Origin: Actinomycetota bacterium
GTDB lineage: Bacteria > Actinomycetota > Acidimicrobiia > Acidimicrobiales > Aldehydirespiratoraceae
DNA: 64,000 bases
Direction: 5' to 3'
Assembly: GCA_029979265.1 (NCBI GenBank)
Contig: JAPOHW010000001.1
Span: 1 to 64,000, forward strand
Within the stretch, counting starts at the first letter, position 1. Every line of letters begins with the position of its first letter. Below are positions 27,006-37,009 of the stretch, piece after piece. Made by a program: the position numbers and the translations under genes. A model generated the notes under the pieces. The model did no database searches. It saw nothing but the letters and a program-made list of their open reading frames with translations, and was not told the DNA's origin.

Positions 27006-27028
27006 TTCAAATCTGAAAGAATGGCCGT

Positions 27029-27553
27029 ATGGCCGACGGTGAGTCTCGTTTTCAGGCACTGACCGAACACGGCGACGCCGTCGACCGCAGCGCCGAATGG
27101 GACCGTCTTCGTCGGTCGCATCTGCGCGCCACCCGCCCCGAGAGTGCGGCTCGAGGTGTCCATCACCTCGCCCTGCTCTGCTCGGACGTCGAACGGACGA
27201 TCGGTTTTTACCAAGGGCTGCTCGAGTTCCCGCTCACCGAACTGTTCGAGAATCGCGACTACCGTGGCAGCACCCATTTCTTCTTCGACATCGGTAACGG
27301 CAACCTGCTCGCCTTCTTCGACTTCCCAGGGCTTGATCTCGGTCCCTATGCCGAGGTTCTGGGGTCGATGCACCACTTGGCGATCTCCGTCACCCCCGAG
27401 AAGCAAACGCACCTTCGGTCCAAGCTCGAAGCCGCCGGTGTCGAGATCGTCTTCGAGCACGACACCTCGATCTACTTCAGCGGTCCTGACGGCGAACGGC
27501 TCGAACTCCTTGCCGACCCGCTCGGCGAGATGTACGGCGCCGACGTCGGCTGA
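27029..27553 (+). CDS. VOC (glyoxalase/dioxygenase) family protein
   Basis: GVHHLALLCSDVERTIGFYQGLLEFPLTELFENRDY...IYFSGPDGERLELL. Confidence 0.9.
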   Translation: MADGESRFQALTEHGDAVDRSAEWDRLRRSHLRATRPESAARGVHHLALLCSDVERTIGFYQGLLEFPLTELFENRDYRGSTHFFFDIGNGNLLAFFDFPGLDLGPYAEVLGSMHHLAISVTPEKQTHLRSKLEAAGVEIVFEHDTSIYFSGPDGERLELLADPLGEMYGADVG

Positions 27554-27645
27554 CGCAACCGTTCGAGTGTGATCGACACGCTGCCCGTGTGGTGCTGCCC
27601 GGCTGCGGGTGTCATCATCGTCGACGTTCAGCGAAGGAGAACCCC

Positions 27646-28440
27646 ATGGACGCCGCTCGCCTGCAAGCCCTGTTCGGACTCGAAGGGAAGAACGCTGTCG
27701 TCACCGGCGGGAGCCGGGGCATCGGCTACATGATCGCCGAGGGTCTGCTCGACGCCGGCTGTGATGTGATCATCTCGGCCCGCAAACAGAGCCAGGTCTC
27801 CGAAGCCGTCGACCGTCTCTCGGCCAAGGGCAACATCGAAGGCATTCCGGCCGACCTCTCGACCGACGAAGGCCTTGCGCATCTCTCGGCGGAGGTTGCC
27901 CAGCGATGGGACCGGGTCGACATCTTGTGCAACAACGCCGGAGCCTCGTGGGGCGAACCACTCGACTCGTTCTCGGCTGCGGGGTGGGACAAGGTCATGA
28001 ATGTCAACGTGCGGAGCGTCTTCTTTCTGACCCAGAAGCTCCTGCCTCTGCTACGAAACGCAGCCTCGCCCGAGTCGCCGGCCCGCATCATCAACACGGC
28101 ATCGGTCAACGGGATGACCCCACCGGAGATGGACACGTTCTCGTACTCGTCGTCCAAGGCGGCATGCATCATGCTCACGCGCCACCTCGCAAAGACCTTG
28201 GCCACCGAGCACATGACGGTCAACGCCATCGCCCCCGGGCCCTTCGATTCCCAGATGATGGCGTTCGTACTCGACGATCCGACCGCTCGTGCCAGCATCG
28301 CCAGGGATGTACCCATGGGCCGCGTCGGCGTTCCCGACGACATGGCCGGGGTGGCGATCTACCTTGCGTCTGCCGCCGGTTCGTACGTCACCGGTGCCAC
28401 GATTCCGGTGGGTGGCGGTCTCAGCACCGTCCACAAATAG
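27646..28440 (+). CDS. SDR family oxidoreductase
   Basis: VTGGSRGIGYMIAEGLL, NNAGASWG, YSSSKAA, YVTGATIPVGGG. Confidence 0.92.
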   Translation: MDAARLQALFGLEGKNAVVTGGSRGIGYMIAEGLLDAGCDVIISARKQSQVSEAVDRLSAKGNIEGIPADLSTDEGLAHLSAEVAQRWDRVDILCNNAGASWGEPLDSFSAAGWDKVMNVNVRSVFFLTQKLLPLLRNAASPESPARIINTASVNGMTPPEMDTFSYSSSKAACIMLTRHLAKTLATEHMTVNAIAPGPFDSQMMAFVLDDPTARASIARDVPMGRVGVPDDMAGVAIYLASAAGSYVTGATIPVGGGLSTVHK

Positions 28441-28521
28441 AACCCACGACGAGACCTTCCAACCGTGCCCGTCGATGCCGTGAATCTGGCCACGCGCCGT
28501 GGGTCGGCTCGGGCCTGGCGC

Positions 28522-28986
28522 TCACAGATACGTGCCGGTCTGCTCCGGCAATCGCTGATCCCGGGTCCGTGCGGATCCGGGCTGGCCCGCCCGTTGCCGA
28601 GCTGCCTGCATCTGTTGCATCTGCATGGCGGCTGCAGCCTGTTGCTGGGCCATCGAGGCCGTCAGCCCCTGCAACAGCCCCTGCAACCAGCCGACCAGTT
28701 GCGCTTGGGCGACTCGGACCTCGGCCTCGGTCGGCACGCCGTCGCTGTCGCAGCACGCAGCAAACTCCGTGAGCTCGTCCATCAGGTCGGCGGAAAGGAC
28801 GGTGCCGAGCTCCTCGATCGTCTCGCGATGGATCCGGGCGAGTAGCTGGCGACTCTCTTCATCGGTCTCGGCCCTCCGGACCTCGTCCATCAGCATGTGC
28901 GCCATCGTCCCGAGACGGATGAGTTTGGCCGAGTCCGAGATGGCGTTCGTGTCCTCGGGGACAACCTCGGGTGAGTGATCGGTCAT
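28522..28986 (-). CDS. Bacterial proteasome activator (Bpa/PafE) family protein
   Basis: AKLIRLGTMAHMLMDEVRRAETDEESRQLLARIHRETIEELGTVLSADLMDELTEF; C-terminus ...GTYL resembling the GQYL-type tail of Bpa. Confidence 0.85.
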   Translation of the reverse strand: MTDHSPEVVPEDTNAISDSAKLIRLGTMAHMLMDEVRRAETDEESRQLLARIHRETIEELGTVLSADLMDELTEFAACCDSDGVPTEAEVRVAQAQLVGWLQGLLQGLTASMAQQQAAAAMQMQQMQAARQRAGQPGSARTRDQRLPEQTGTYL

Positions 28987-29078
28987 GGCCCCAGGGTGTC
29001 ACATCACAGGACTCGCTCGCGACACAACCGCAGGGCTGCGTCGACCTGTGCGGCGACCTCGGTACCCTTCCGCTGGTG

Positions 29079-30908
29079 ATGCATCGCGACGACCTACGGA
29101 ACGTGGCGATGATCGCTCATGTCGACCACGGCAAGACCACGCTCGTCGACGCCATTCTTCGTCACACCGGCGCATTCCGCGAGGGAGCCGAGCTCACCGA
29201 CCGGGTCATGGACTCCATGGATCTGGAGCGTGAAAAGGGCATCACGATCCTCGCGAAGAACACCGCCGTGCGGTACGGCGACGTCAAGATCAACATCGTC
29301 GACACGCCGGGCCACGCGGACTTCGGCGGCGAGGTCGAGCGGGCGCTGACCATGGTCGATGCGGTCGTCCTCCTCGTCGACGCAAGCGAAGGTCCACTGC
29401 CCCAGACCCGGTTCGTGCTGCGAAAAGCGTTGGCACTCGCGTTGCCGGTCGTCTTGGTGATCAACAAGATCGACCGTCCCGATGCGCGAATCGATGCTGT
29501 GGTCGACGAGGTCTACGAGCTCTTTCTCGACCTCGATGCCGACGAGGATCAAATCGACTTTCCGATCGTGTACACCATCGCCCGCGAAGGTCGGGCCACG
29601 CTCGATCCTGCGGTGCCCGGAACCGACATGGAGCCCCTGTTCCAGACGCTGCTCGAGACGGTGCCCGCCCCCGAGCACGACCCTGATCGCCCGATGCGGG
29701 CATGGGTGACCAACCTCGATGCCTCGCCCTATGTCGGGCGTCTGGCCATCTGCCGGGTCGAGCACGGGACGATCCGACGGGGTCAGGCGATCGCCTGGTG
29801 CCGAGCGGACGGTTCGATCGAATCGGCCCGTATCGGCACGCTCACCGTCACCGAGGCGCTCGACCAGGTCGATGTCGACGAAGCTGGGCCAGGCGAACTC
29901 ATCGGTGTCTCGGGAATCGACGAAGTCACGATTGGTGACACGCTTGCCGACCGTGACGATCCCCGCCCGTTCCCGTCGATCTCGGTCGACGAGCCGACCC
30001 TGTCGATGACAATCGGCGTGAACACATCACCGCTTGCAGGGCAGGAAGGTCAAAAGCTCACTGCTCGACTCATCAAGGGTCGGCTCGACGCCGAACTGAT
30101 CGGCAACGTTTCGATCCGGGTGCGACCGACGGAACGCCCTGATTCGTGGGAGGTGCAGGGCCGCGGTGAACTCCAACTCGCTGTGCTCGTGGAGACGATG
30201 CGTCGGGAAGGCTATGAACTCACCGTTGGCAAGCCCGAGGTCCTCACCAGAGAGATCGACGGCACCCGCCACGAACCGACCGAGCGGCTCACGATCGACG
30301 TTCCCGAAGAGCACGTCGGTGCGGTGACGCAACTGCTCGGAGCCCGGAAGGCGACCATGGACAACATGGCGAATCACGGCACCGGCTGGGTCCGGCTGGA
30401 CTATGTCGTACCGGCGCGCGCGCTCATCGGATTCCGGACCGAGTTCCTCACCGAAACTCGAGGTACCGGCATGCTCCACCACGTCTTCGAGGGGTGGATG
30501 CCGTGGGCCGGTGAGATCCGCACACGCGAGCGGGGAAGTGTCGTCGCCGACCGGACCGGGCAATCCACCGGCTATGCGATCCAGTCACTGCAGGAGCGCA
30601 CGTCGCTCTATGTCGCTCCGGGAGCGCTGGTCTACGAGGGCATGGTTGTGGGTGAGAACGCTCGCAACGAAGACATGGACGTCAACATCTGTCGCGAGAA
30701 GGCCAAGACCAACATTCGTACCCAGTCCTCCGACGACACGGTCCGACTCACACCGCCGAAGCTGTTCTCGCTCGAGCAGGCACTCGAGTCGATCGCTGAC
30801 GACGAATGCGTGGAGGTCACGCCGAGCTCTGTTCGCATCCGCAAAGCCGTGCTCGACGCCGGCGAGCGGGCCCGCATCCTCAAGAAGCAGAAGCACCCTC
30901 GCGACTGA
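29079..30908 (+). CDS. typA: Translational GTPase TypA/BipA
   Basis: RNVAMIAHVDHGKTTLVDAIL, LEREKGITILAKNTAV, DTPGHADFGGEVER, NKIDRPDAR. Confidence 0.96.
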   Translation: MHRDDLRNVAMIAHVDHGKTTLVDAILRHTGAFREGAELTDRVMDSMDLEREKGITILAKNTAVRYGDVKINIVDTPGHADFGGEVERALTMVDAVVLLVDASEGPLPQTRFVLRKALALALPVVLVINKIDRPDARIDAVVDEVYELFLDLDADEDQIDFPIVYTIAREGRATLDPAVPGTDMEPLFQTLLETVPAPEHDPDRPMRAWVTNLDASPYVGRLAICRVEHGTIRRGQAIAWCRADGSIESARIGTLTVTEALDQVDVDEAGPGELIGVSGIDEVTIGDTLADRDDPRPFPSISVDEPTLSMTIGVNTSPLAGQEGQKLTARLIKGRLDAELIGNVSIRVRPTERPDSWEVQGRGELQLAVLVETMRREGYELTVGKPEVLTREIDGTRHEPTERLTIDVPEEHVGAVTQLLGARKATMDNMANHGTGWVRLDYVVPARALIGFRTEFLTETRGTGMLHHVFEGWMPWAGEIRTRERGSVVADRTGQSTGYAIQSLQERTSLYVAPGALVYEGMVVGENARNEDMDVNICREKAKTNIRTQSSDDTVRLTPPKLFSLEQALESIADDECVEVTPSSVRIRKAVLDAGERARILKKQKHPRD

Positions 30909-30909
30909 C

Positions 30910-31533
30910 ATGTGGAAAGCTCGACCCATGAGCCTGACCGGGCGGACCAGCGGGAACCGGCAAAAGCATGAGTCGGCCAACCCAGTGCAGCGGTTCCTGA
31001 TCCGGCGGTTCCACGACGAGGTCGTGCGGTTGCTCGAGGCGGTCCCACATGCGGCGATCCTGGATTTGGGCTGTGGGGAGGGCTTTGTCCTCGACCACCT
31101 TCTGGCGTCGGGCATCGACGCCGATCTCGTAGGGATCGATCGTTCGTCGACTGCGATCGCGTCGGCCCGCAGCCGCTTGGGCGCTGCGATCGATCTCGTC
31201 CAGGGTGATGTGACCAGCCTCGAGGACCTGCCCCGCCCGTTCGAGATCGTCATGATGCTGGAAGTACTCGAGCACCTCGACGAGCCGGATGCCACCCTCG
31301 ACCTGCTCTCCGATCTCAGCACCGGCCACGTGATCGTGAGCGTCCCTCACGAACCGTTCTTTCGTGGTCTCAATCTGATCCGGTTCAAAAACCTGAAGCG
31401 TCTCGGGAGTGATCCTGAACATGTTCACCACTGGACGAAAAGGGGGTTTGAGCGACTTGTGAGCAGACGGTTCGAGATCGTCGACCGAGGCCGGGCCTTC
31501 CCATGGACGTTGTTGCTGCTCGAGGCGCGTTGA
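30910..31533 (+). CDS. Class I SAM-dependent methyltransferase
   Basis: AILDLGCGEGFVLDHLL, FEIVMMLEVLEHLDEPDATL. Confidence 0.85.
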   Translation: MWKARPMSLTGRTSGNRQKHESANPVQRFLIRRFHDEVVRLLEAVPHAAILDLGCGEGFVLDHLLASGIDADLVGIDRSSTAIASARSRLGAAIDLVQGDVTSLEDLPRPFEIVMMLEVLEHLDEPDATLDLLSDLSTGHVIVSVPHEPFFRGLNLIRFKNLKRLGSDPEHVHHWTKRGFERLVSRRFEIVDRGRAFPWTLLLLEAR

Positions 31534-32435
31534 CCGGTCGCGGATTCCTCGTTGCCCTGCTGGGTTTCGTCTCTGTGGTGTACCTCGGGCTCGAGGTTGC
31601 GGGCAGCTGGAGCGAACTTACGGCCCAGCAAATTCCCGGTGTCGGGTGGTTACTGGTCGCAATCGTGGCGCTTGCTGTCGGGCAGTTCGTCGTTGGTGAA
31701 GCGATGGTCGTGCTCGAGGCGTCCCCATCGACTGGGGCTCAGCGTCGCTGGATCTTCCATACGGCCCAGCCGGCGAAGTACGTCCCATTCGGTGTTGCGA
31801 ACGCGGCCGCAGTCGTGCTCGGCCTCTCCGCTCGAGGGGTGCCGCGCCGGATCGCCACGCTCGTCTGGGCGATCCACAGCCTCGCGCTGGCACTGGTCGG
31901 CGTGGCGGTCGGGCTCATCGTCGCGCCTGCGCTTGGTTGGTCAGCAGCAGTCTCCGCCCTCGGGGGGCTCCTGCTCCTTGCGGTTGCGCCTCCGATCTTT
32001 GGGCGTGTGCTCCGGGTAGCCGGTCGGGTGGTCGGGGCAGACCTCAGCGCCTCGCTTCCGGCGTCCCGGTCGATCGTGACCTGTACGGCTCTGGCTGCAA
32101 TCGCGGTCGGCCTTCACTCCGTTGGTTTCGCCATCCTGGTTCGCGGCGCCGATCTCGATGTCACGCTGCTCGGGGCTGTGGCCGCCTATGCACTTGCGTT
32201 CGGCGTATCGGTTGCGACGCCGCTTCCGGGTGGTCTGGGCGCTCGGGAGGCAGTCCTGCTCGCGGTCCTCGTCGTCGACGAAGCGACGCTGTTGGTGCCT
32301 GTCGTACTCGTCCGGCTCTTGCTTGTCGGTATTGAGTGCGGGTTCTTGGTGATGGCCCGGTTGCGCCTCAGTCGGGCGGACGGCGTCGTTCGTGATGGAG
32401 GTGCAGAAGGAGTTCGGCTAGCAGACCCACGCTGA
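31503..32435 (+). CDS. Integral membrane protein, LPG-synthase TM/flippase-like domain
   Basis: Multiple TM segments; ATPLPGGLGAREAVLLAVL (conserved PGGLG.RE motif of the family). Confidence 0.75.
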   Translation: MDVVAARGALTGRGFLVALLGFVSVVYLGLEVAGSWSELTAQQIPGVGWLLVAIVALAVGQFVVGEAMVVLEASPSTGAQRRWIFHTAQPAKYVPFGVANAAAVVLGLSARGVPRRIATLVWAIHSLALALVGVAVGLIVAPALGWSAAVSALGGLLLLAVAPPIFGRVLRVAGRVVGADLSASLPASRSIVTCTALAAIAVGLHSVGFAILVRGADLDVTLLGAVAAYALAFGVSVATPLPGGLGAREAVLLAVLVVDEATLLVPVVLVRLLLVGIECGFLVMARLRLSRADGVVRDGGAEGVRLADPR

Positions 32436-33291
32436 CCAGTTGGACACCGACCACGAACAGGGTGACGCCGGCAAGCAGCGCAGGTCGGTTGCCGACCTCG
32501 CTCCCGGAGAGGCGCGCGATCAGCATCCACACCATCAGCGCAAATCCCACCGAGCCGAGGGTGAGGCCACTGCCGCCGATCAGGTGAAAAGGTCGACGGT
32601 CGTAGGTGGTCAGGAACTTGACGGTGAAGAGATCAAGCATGCCTCGCCAGAAGCGGCTGCGGCCGAACTTGGAGTCGCCGTGAAGGCGGTCGCGGTGGTT
32701 GACGTCGACCTCGGTGACCCGGAAGCCGGCCCAGGCTGCAAGCACGGGGATGTAGCGGTGGAGCTCGCCGTAGAGGTTGAGTTCGTCGGCCACGGTCCGC
32801 CGCATCAGTTTGAAACCACTGTTGAAGTCGGTGCCGGGAACGCCGCTGATTGCGGCGGTGGTGCGGTTGTAGAGCCGAGACGTCGTGCGCTTAACGAAGC
32901 GGTCGTGGCGGTCGGCGCGGCGACCGGTGACGAGGTCGTGGCCAGCGCACAGTGATTTGTAGAGCGCATCGAGTTCGGATGGGTCGTCCTGGCCGTCGGC
33001 ATCGAGCAGAACGATCAGGTCGTCGTGGATGTTCTCGAACGCGACACGCAACGCGTTGCTCTTGCCCCGGTTCGTGCGAATGTGAAGATGACTGAGTTGC
33101 CGATGTTGGGACTCGAGCTCGGCCAGCACGGCGGCGGTGTCGTCGGTGCTCCCGTCGTCGACGACGAGGATTCGCCACTCGGTGAAATGGACGGCGAGGT
33201 GCTCGGCGAGCTCCGTAATGACGTCGGGCAGGTTGTCGGCCTCGTTGTAGGCGGGCAACACTGCGCAGATCGAGTCGGTGGCGATGGTCAT
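32368..33291 (-). CDS. Family 2 glycosyltransferase (dolichol-phosphate mannosyltransferase-like)
   Basis: AVLPAYNEADNLPDVI, LVVDDGSTDDTAAVL, LDADGQDDPSELDAL, C-terminal TM. Confidence 0.92.
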   Translation of the reverse strand: MTIATDSICAVLPAYNEADNLPDVITELAEHLAVHFTEWRILVVDDGSTDDTAAVLAELESQHRQLSHLHIRTNRGKSNALRVAFENIHDDLIVLLDADGQDDPSELDALYKSLCAGHDLVTGRRADRHDRFVKRTTSRLYNRTTAAISGVPGTDFNSGFKLMRRTVADELNLYGELHRYIPVLAAWAGFRVTEVDVNHRDRLHGDSKFGRSRFWRGMLDLFTVKFLTTYDRRPFHLIGGSGLTLGSVGFALMVWMLIARLSGSEVGNRPALLAGVTLFVVGVQLVSVGLLAELLLHLHHERRRPPD

Positions 33292-34805
33292 CGGTCCTCC
33301 CGGTCGAGTGCTGTGATCTGAATCGTGAAGTGGCCGTGAAAGAGCCGGGAGTCGTGGCGCTCCTGCACGGAGGTGACAAACCCGGGTGGTGCATCGAAGG
33401 CGACCGGTGCGGTCCCGGCCTGAAGTACCCACGTTCGCGGTTTCGTTCGCTCAAGGCCGTCGAGGAACGCTGCGAATTCCCCGTTGCGAAGCGAGCCGTC
33501 GTACTCGACCGTGAGGTATGCCTCGTCGAGGTAGTAGGGAAGTCCGTACAGCGTGTAGTCGGAGAAGTCGAGGTCGACGAAGACCACGATCACGTCGTCG
33601 GGCTGGTCCTGCTCGATCTGGTCGGTGGCGTCGCGAAACGCAGGCCGCCACGTTTCACCGATGGTGAGTGCAGTGTGGAGCACCGCTGACGCAACGAGTA
33701 CGCCGAACGCAATGACGGCGATGGGCCGCATCCTCGCCAGCGCAGCACCGATCAGGATCGCCAAGAAGGGGAGGATGCCGACGAAGTACCGAACGAAGAA
33801 GAGCGGCCGGAGCTGCGAGGCACCAAAGGCCAGCACGAGGGTGCCGAAGAAGGCGGCACCTACGACCACGGCGGCGAACGCCGCATCGGGTACCCCAGTG
33901 GCAACTGCGCGTAGGTGCCGACCGCCCACCACGACAAGCACGGCGAGGGGAACAAGGATGACCATGCCCTTGAACAGGTTCTCGACGTACTGGTTCATGT
34001 TCAGGCCGATCATCGAATACTCGACGAAGCCGGTGAAGAACTCGACGGGTAGCCGCACCCAGCCGCTGACGCCGGGCGAACGCAGGTGGGATACCGGGTC
34101 GTTCCCGAGCTGATAGCGAAATGTTGGGAGCCACGGTGCGAAAAGCAGACCAATTCCGATGGTGGCGATCAGCCAGCGACGGGTTCGGGTGGTGACCCCG
34201 TCGCGGAGTTCGAGTATCGCGGAGGCGCCGATTACGGCGAGCACGGTGAAGCCGGCGTAGTAGTGGGTGTACAGCGCAGCGGCGCCGAGCACGGAGTACG
34301 TCGTCCAGCTCCCCAGCGTGTTGCGCTCGCGCGCCCGGATGAGCGCCATGACCCAGGCGAGCAGGACCAGCGCAAAGAGGGCGTACATCCTCCCTTCGCG
34401 CGAGTAGTAGACGTGCATCGGCATCACGGTGAGAAGCGCCGCCGCAGCGAGTCCGGCCCGCCGACCGGCGAGACGGGTTCCGAGCACCGCAGTCAGTGCC
34501 ACGGTGGCAACACCCAACACCACGCTCGGGAAGCGCAGCATCCACTCGCCGTCGCCGAGCGTGAGCCACGGCCGAAGGATCGCTTGGGAGTAGCCGGGGG
34601 GATGGGTCCCCTCGCGAAGGAGGTCGTACGCGTCCCCCAGTGGCACGGTGGCGCGGCGCTCGCTGAGGATCTCGTTGTACCAGACACTGTCGTCGCCGAG
34701 CCGGTAGAACCGAAGGCCGGCCGCTACGACCAGAAGGATCAGGAGGGAGCGACGGTCGGTTCGAGCCTCGCTGCCGCTCACTCGCACCGCTGAGGCATCG
34801 TCCAC
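33288..34805 (-). CDS. GT39/ArnT-like glycosyltransferase membrane protein
   Basis: FYRLGDDSVWYNEILSERRAT...HVYYSREGRMYALFALVLLAWV and many TM helices; ATGA overlap with the downstream GT2. Confidence 0.87.
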   Translation of the reverse strand: MDDASAVRVSGSEARTDRRSLLILLVVAAGLRFYRLGDDSVWYNEILSERRATVPLGDAYDLLREGTHPPGYSQAILRPWLTLGDGEWMLRFPSVVLGVATVALTAVLGTRLAGRRAGLAAAALLTVMPMHVYYSREGRMYALFALVLLAWVMALIRARERNTLGSWTTYSVLGAAALYTHYYAGFTVLAVIGASAILELRDGVTTRTRRWLIATIGIGLLFAPWLPTFRYQLGNDPVSHLRSPGVSGWVRLPVEFFTGFVEYSMIGLNMNQYVENLFKGMVILVPLAVLVVVGGRHLRAVATGVPDAAFAAVVVGAAFFGTLVLAFGASQLRPLFFVRYFVGILPFLAILIGAALARMRPIAVIAFGVLVASAVLHTALTIGETWRPAFRDATDQIEQDQPDDVIVVFVDLDFSDYTLYGLPYYLDEAYLTVEYDGSLRNGEFAAFLDGLERTKPRTWVLQAGTAPVAFDAPPGFVTSVQERHDSRLFHGHFTIQITALDREDR

Positions 34806-34987
34806 GACAAAGGACTATAGGCCCGTTGCTGCTGGCGAGAGATCAGGCCACGTGCCTCTCCGACAGACGCTCACCTCGGTCGATAGGTGCTCGCCATTGC
34901 GTGCGCGTGGTGGACAGACAGCGCAGGGAGGCTACACGTGGCGAGGAGTCTTCACCCCTCTTGGGGGCCACCACTGCTACCCCCGGC

Positions 34988-36181
34988 TCAGGCGGTGCGG
35001 ACCGGCAGCGTCTTTAGGCTGTTATTGAGGTTGCTGCGCTGTCGGGTCGGTATGCCGGAGAGTTCCAAGCCGGGCCAACGTTGCAGGACTTCCTCGAAAA
35101 AGACCCGTCCCTCGAGGCGGGCGAGGTGCACACCGAGACAGAAGTGGGTGGCGATACCGAACGAGAGGTGTGGGTTGGGGTGCCGTGCGACGTCGAACTC
35201 GTGCGGGTGGCTGAACACGGCGGGGTCGCGATTCGCCGCCGTGTAGATCATTGCGACTTTGTCGCCGGCTGCGATGTCGACATCGCCGAGACGGGTGTCG
35301 ACAGTGGCCGTGCGTCGGAAGTAGTGGAGCGGGTTGGCCCAGCGGAGGACCTCCTCGACGGCGGCCGGGATGGCGGACGGATTCGCTCGGAGGGTCGCCA
35401 TCTGGTCGGGGTGTTGCAGGAGCGCCAACGTGCCCGACGAGAGCATGGTGCGGGTGGTGTCGTTGCCGGCGGTCACGAGCTGGACGAAGAATCGAGCGAA
35501 GTCGACGTCGGACATCAACCGGCCGTCGAATTCCTGACCGAGGAGCACGTCGGTGAGGTCGCCCTGAGGACCGATCTGGCGCCGTGATGCGGCGAAATGC
35601 ATGGCATACATCGCCATCTCGACAGCAGCCGAGCCGCGCTCGTGCCCGTCCGCGACATCGGGATCTTGGCTGCCACTGTTTCGTTCGGCCATGGCGTGGA
35701 TCGACGGCCGATCGTCGGCCGGCAACCCCAGCAACTCCCCAAGAATCTGGCTCGGCAGGTGGGCGCAGACATCGTGGACGAACTCGAGTTCGGGGCCTTG
35801 CTCGTCGGCGTGCCTCAGGATGGTGGTGACGACGCCTCGCACCCGATCCTCGAGCCGGGCGATGACGCGAGCCATGAATTCGGGCGCAATGGGCTTGCGG
35901 TACGCCGTGTGCCGAGGTGGGTCCATCGCCAACAACATGTCGCGCATGGTCTCGAGCGCGACCGGATCAAGATTTTCGACGACGACGCCACCCTCGGTCG
36001 CACTGAAGACGTCACTGTGTTTCGAGACGTGGACGACGTCGGCGTGCCGGAGCACGGCCCAGTAGCCCGGTTCGCCGTCCATGTCGACCCACGTGACCGG
36101 CTCGGTGGCGCGCAAGACATCGAAGTGTTCGTGCGGTGGGCCGTCGACGTAGGTGTCCGGGTCGGCGATGAACCCATCCAT
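34988..36181 (-). CDS. Cytochrome P450
   Basis: I-helix TAGNDTTR, ExxR (EEVLRW), heme ligand loop [15 protein letters not shown]. Confidence 0.95.
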   Translation of the reverse strand: MDGFIADPDTYVDGPPHEHFDVLRATEPVTWVDMDGEPGYWAVLRHADVVHVSKHSDVFSATEGGVVVENLDPVALETMRDMLLAMDPPRHTAYRKPIAPEFMARVIARLEDRVRGVVTTILRHADEQGPELEFVHDVCAHLPSQILGELLGLPADDRPSIHAMAERNSGSQDPDVADGHERGSAAVEMAMYAMHFAASRRQIGPQGDLTDVLLGQEFDGRLMSDVDFARFFVQLVTAGNDTTRTMLSSGTLALLQHPDQMATLRANPSAIPAAVEEVLRWANPLHYFRRTATVDTRLGDVDIAAGDKVAMIYTAANRDPAVFSHPHEFDVARHPNPHLSFGIATHFCLGVHLARLEGRVFFEEVLQRWPGLELSGIPTRQRSNLNNSLKTLPVRTA

Positions 36182-36189
36182 CGGGTCGA

Positions 36190-36567
36190 TCAGCCGATGT
36201 TGCGCAGGTCGCAGACGAAGACCAGCGTCTCGTTCGGTCCGATGACACTGCCGGCGCCGTGTTGGCCGTAGGCCATGTCGGGCGGAATGGTGAGCCTGCG
36301 CCGACCGCCGACGCGCATACCTTGCACGCCTTGGTCCCAGCCGGCGATGACCTGACCGACACCGAGCCCGAACACGAGAGGTTCGCCCCGGTTCCACGAT
36401 GCGTCGAACTCGTTGCCGGTCGACCAAGAGACTCCTACGTAATCGACGCTCACCTGCATGCCCGCAGTGGCCTCTGGACCGTCGCCGACCACGAGGTCCT
36501 CGATCTCGAGTTCGACGGGTGGGTCGGTCTCGGGGACGCTGACCTCGGGCTTGGTGTGGATGTCCAT
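36190..36567 (-). CDS. FKBP-type peptidyl-prolyl cis-trans isomerase
   Basis: VSVDYVGVSWSTGNEFDASWNRGEPLVFGLGVGQVIAGWDQGVQGMRVGGRRRLTIPPDMAYG. Confidence 0.95.
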   Translation of the reverse strand: MDIHTKPEVSVPETDPPVELEIEDLVVGDGPEATAGMQVSVDYVGVSWSTGNEFDASWNRGEPLVFGLGVGQVIAGWDQGVQGMRVGGRRRLTIPPDMAYGQHGAGSVIGPNETLVFVCDLRNIG

Positions 36568-36712
36568 CGTCGAAACCTAGCTGGCGAGCCGGATCGGGAC
36601 GGCACCGGGCCTGAACCCATGCTGCGGGCCAGGTGTGGCAAAGCAGAACGGAACCTATACGGTCGAAGTGCGGTCACGTGAGTGGCCAGATGTCCGTTCA
36701 CGAGGAGGCACC

Positions 36713-36988
36713 ATGGCTACCGGTCGATCCAGCTTTGCAAAGCGTCAGCGTGACATGGCCAAAAAGGCGAAGGCAGCAGCCAAGCGGGAGCGCAAGCTCG
36801 AAAAGAGCGACGAGTTCGACGAGCTCGACGACGACGTTGTCGAAGAAGAGACCGGGCCCACGCTCTCCAACGAGGAGATCATGGAGCGCGTCGCCGAACT
36901 GCACCGTCGCTACGACGATGGCCAGATGGATCTCGACACCTTCGACGAGCTCAAGGCCGACCTCATGGACCAGATGGTGATCGACTGA
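36713..36988 (+). CDS. Small charged protein with SHOCT-like C-terminus
   Basis: Good SD (AGGAGGCACC-ATG); MATGRSSFAKRQRDMAKKAKAAAKRERKLEKSDEF...LSNEEIMERVAELHRRYDDGQMDLDTFDELKADLMDQM. Confidence 0.75.
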   Translation: MATGRSSFAKRQRDMAKKAKAAAKRERKLEKSDEFDELDDDVVEEETGPTLSNEEIMERVAELHRRYDDGQMDLDTFDELKADLMDQMVID

Positions 36989-37009
36989 CCGTCACCACTG
37001 CGTGCCGGA

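Noticed and set aside
28441-28521. ACCCACG...CGTGGGT inverted pair between the SDR and Bpa genes
   Set aside because: Arms about 50 nt apart with no compact structure; too weak to call.
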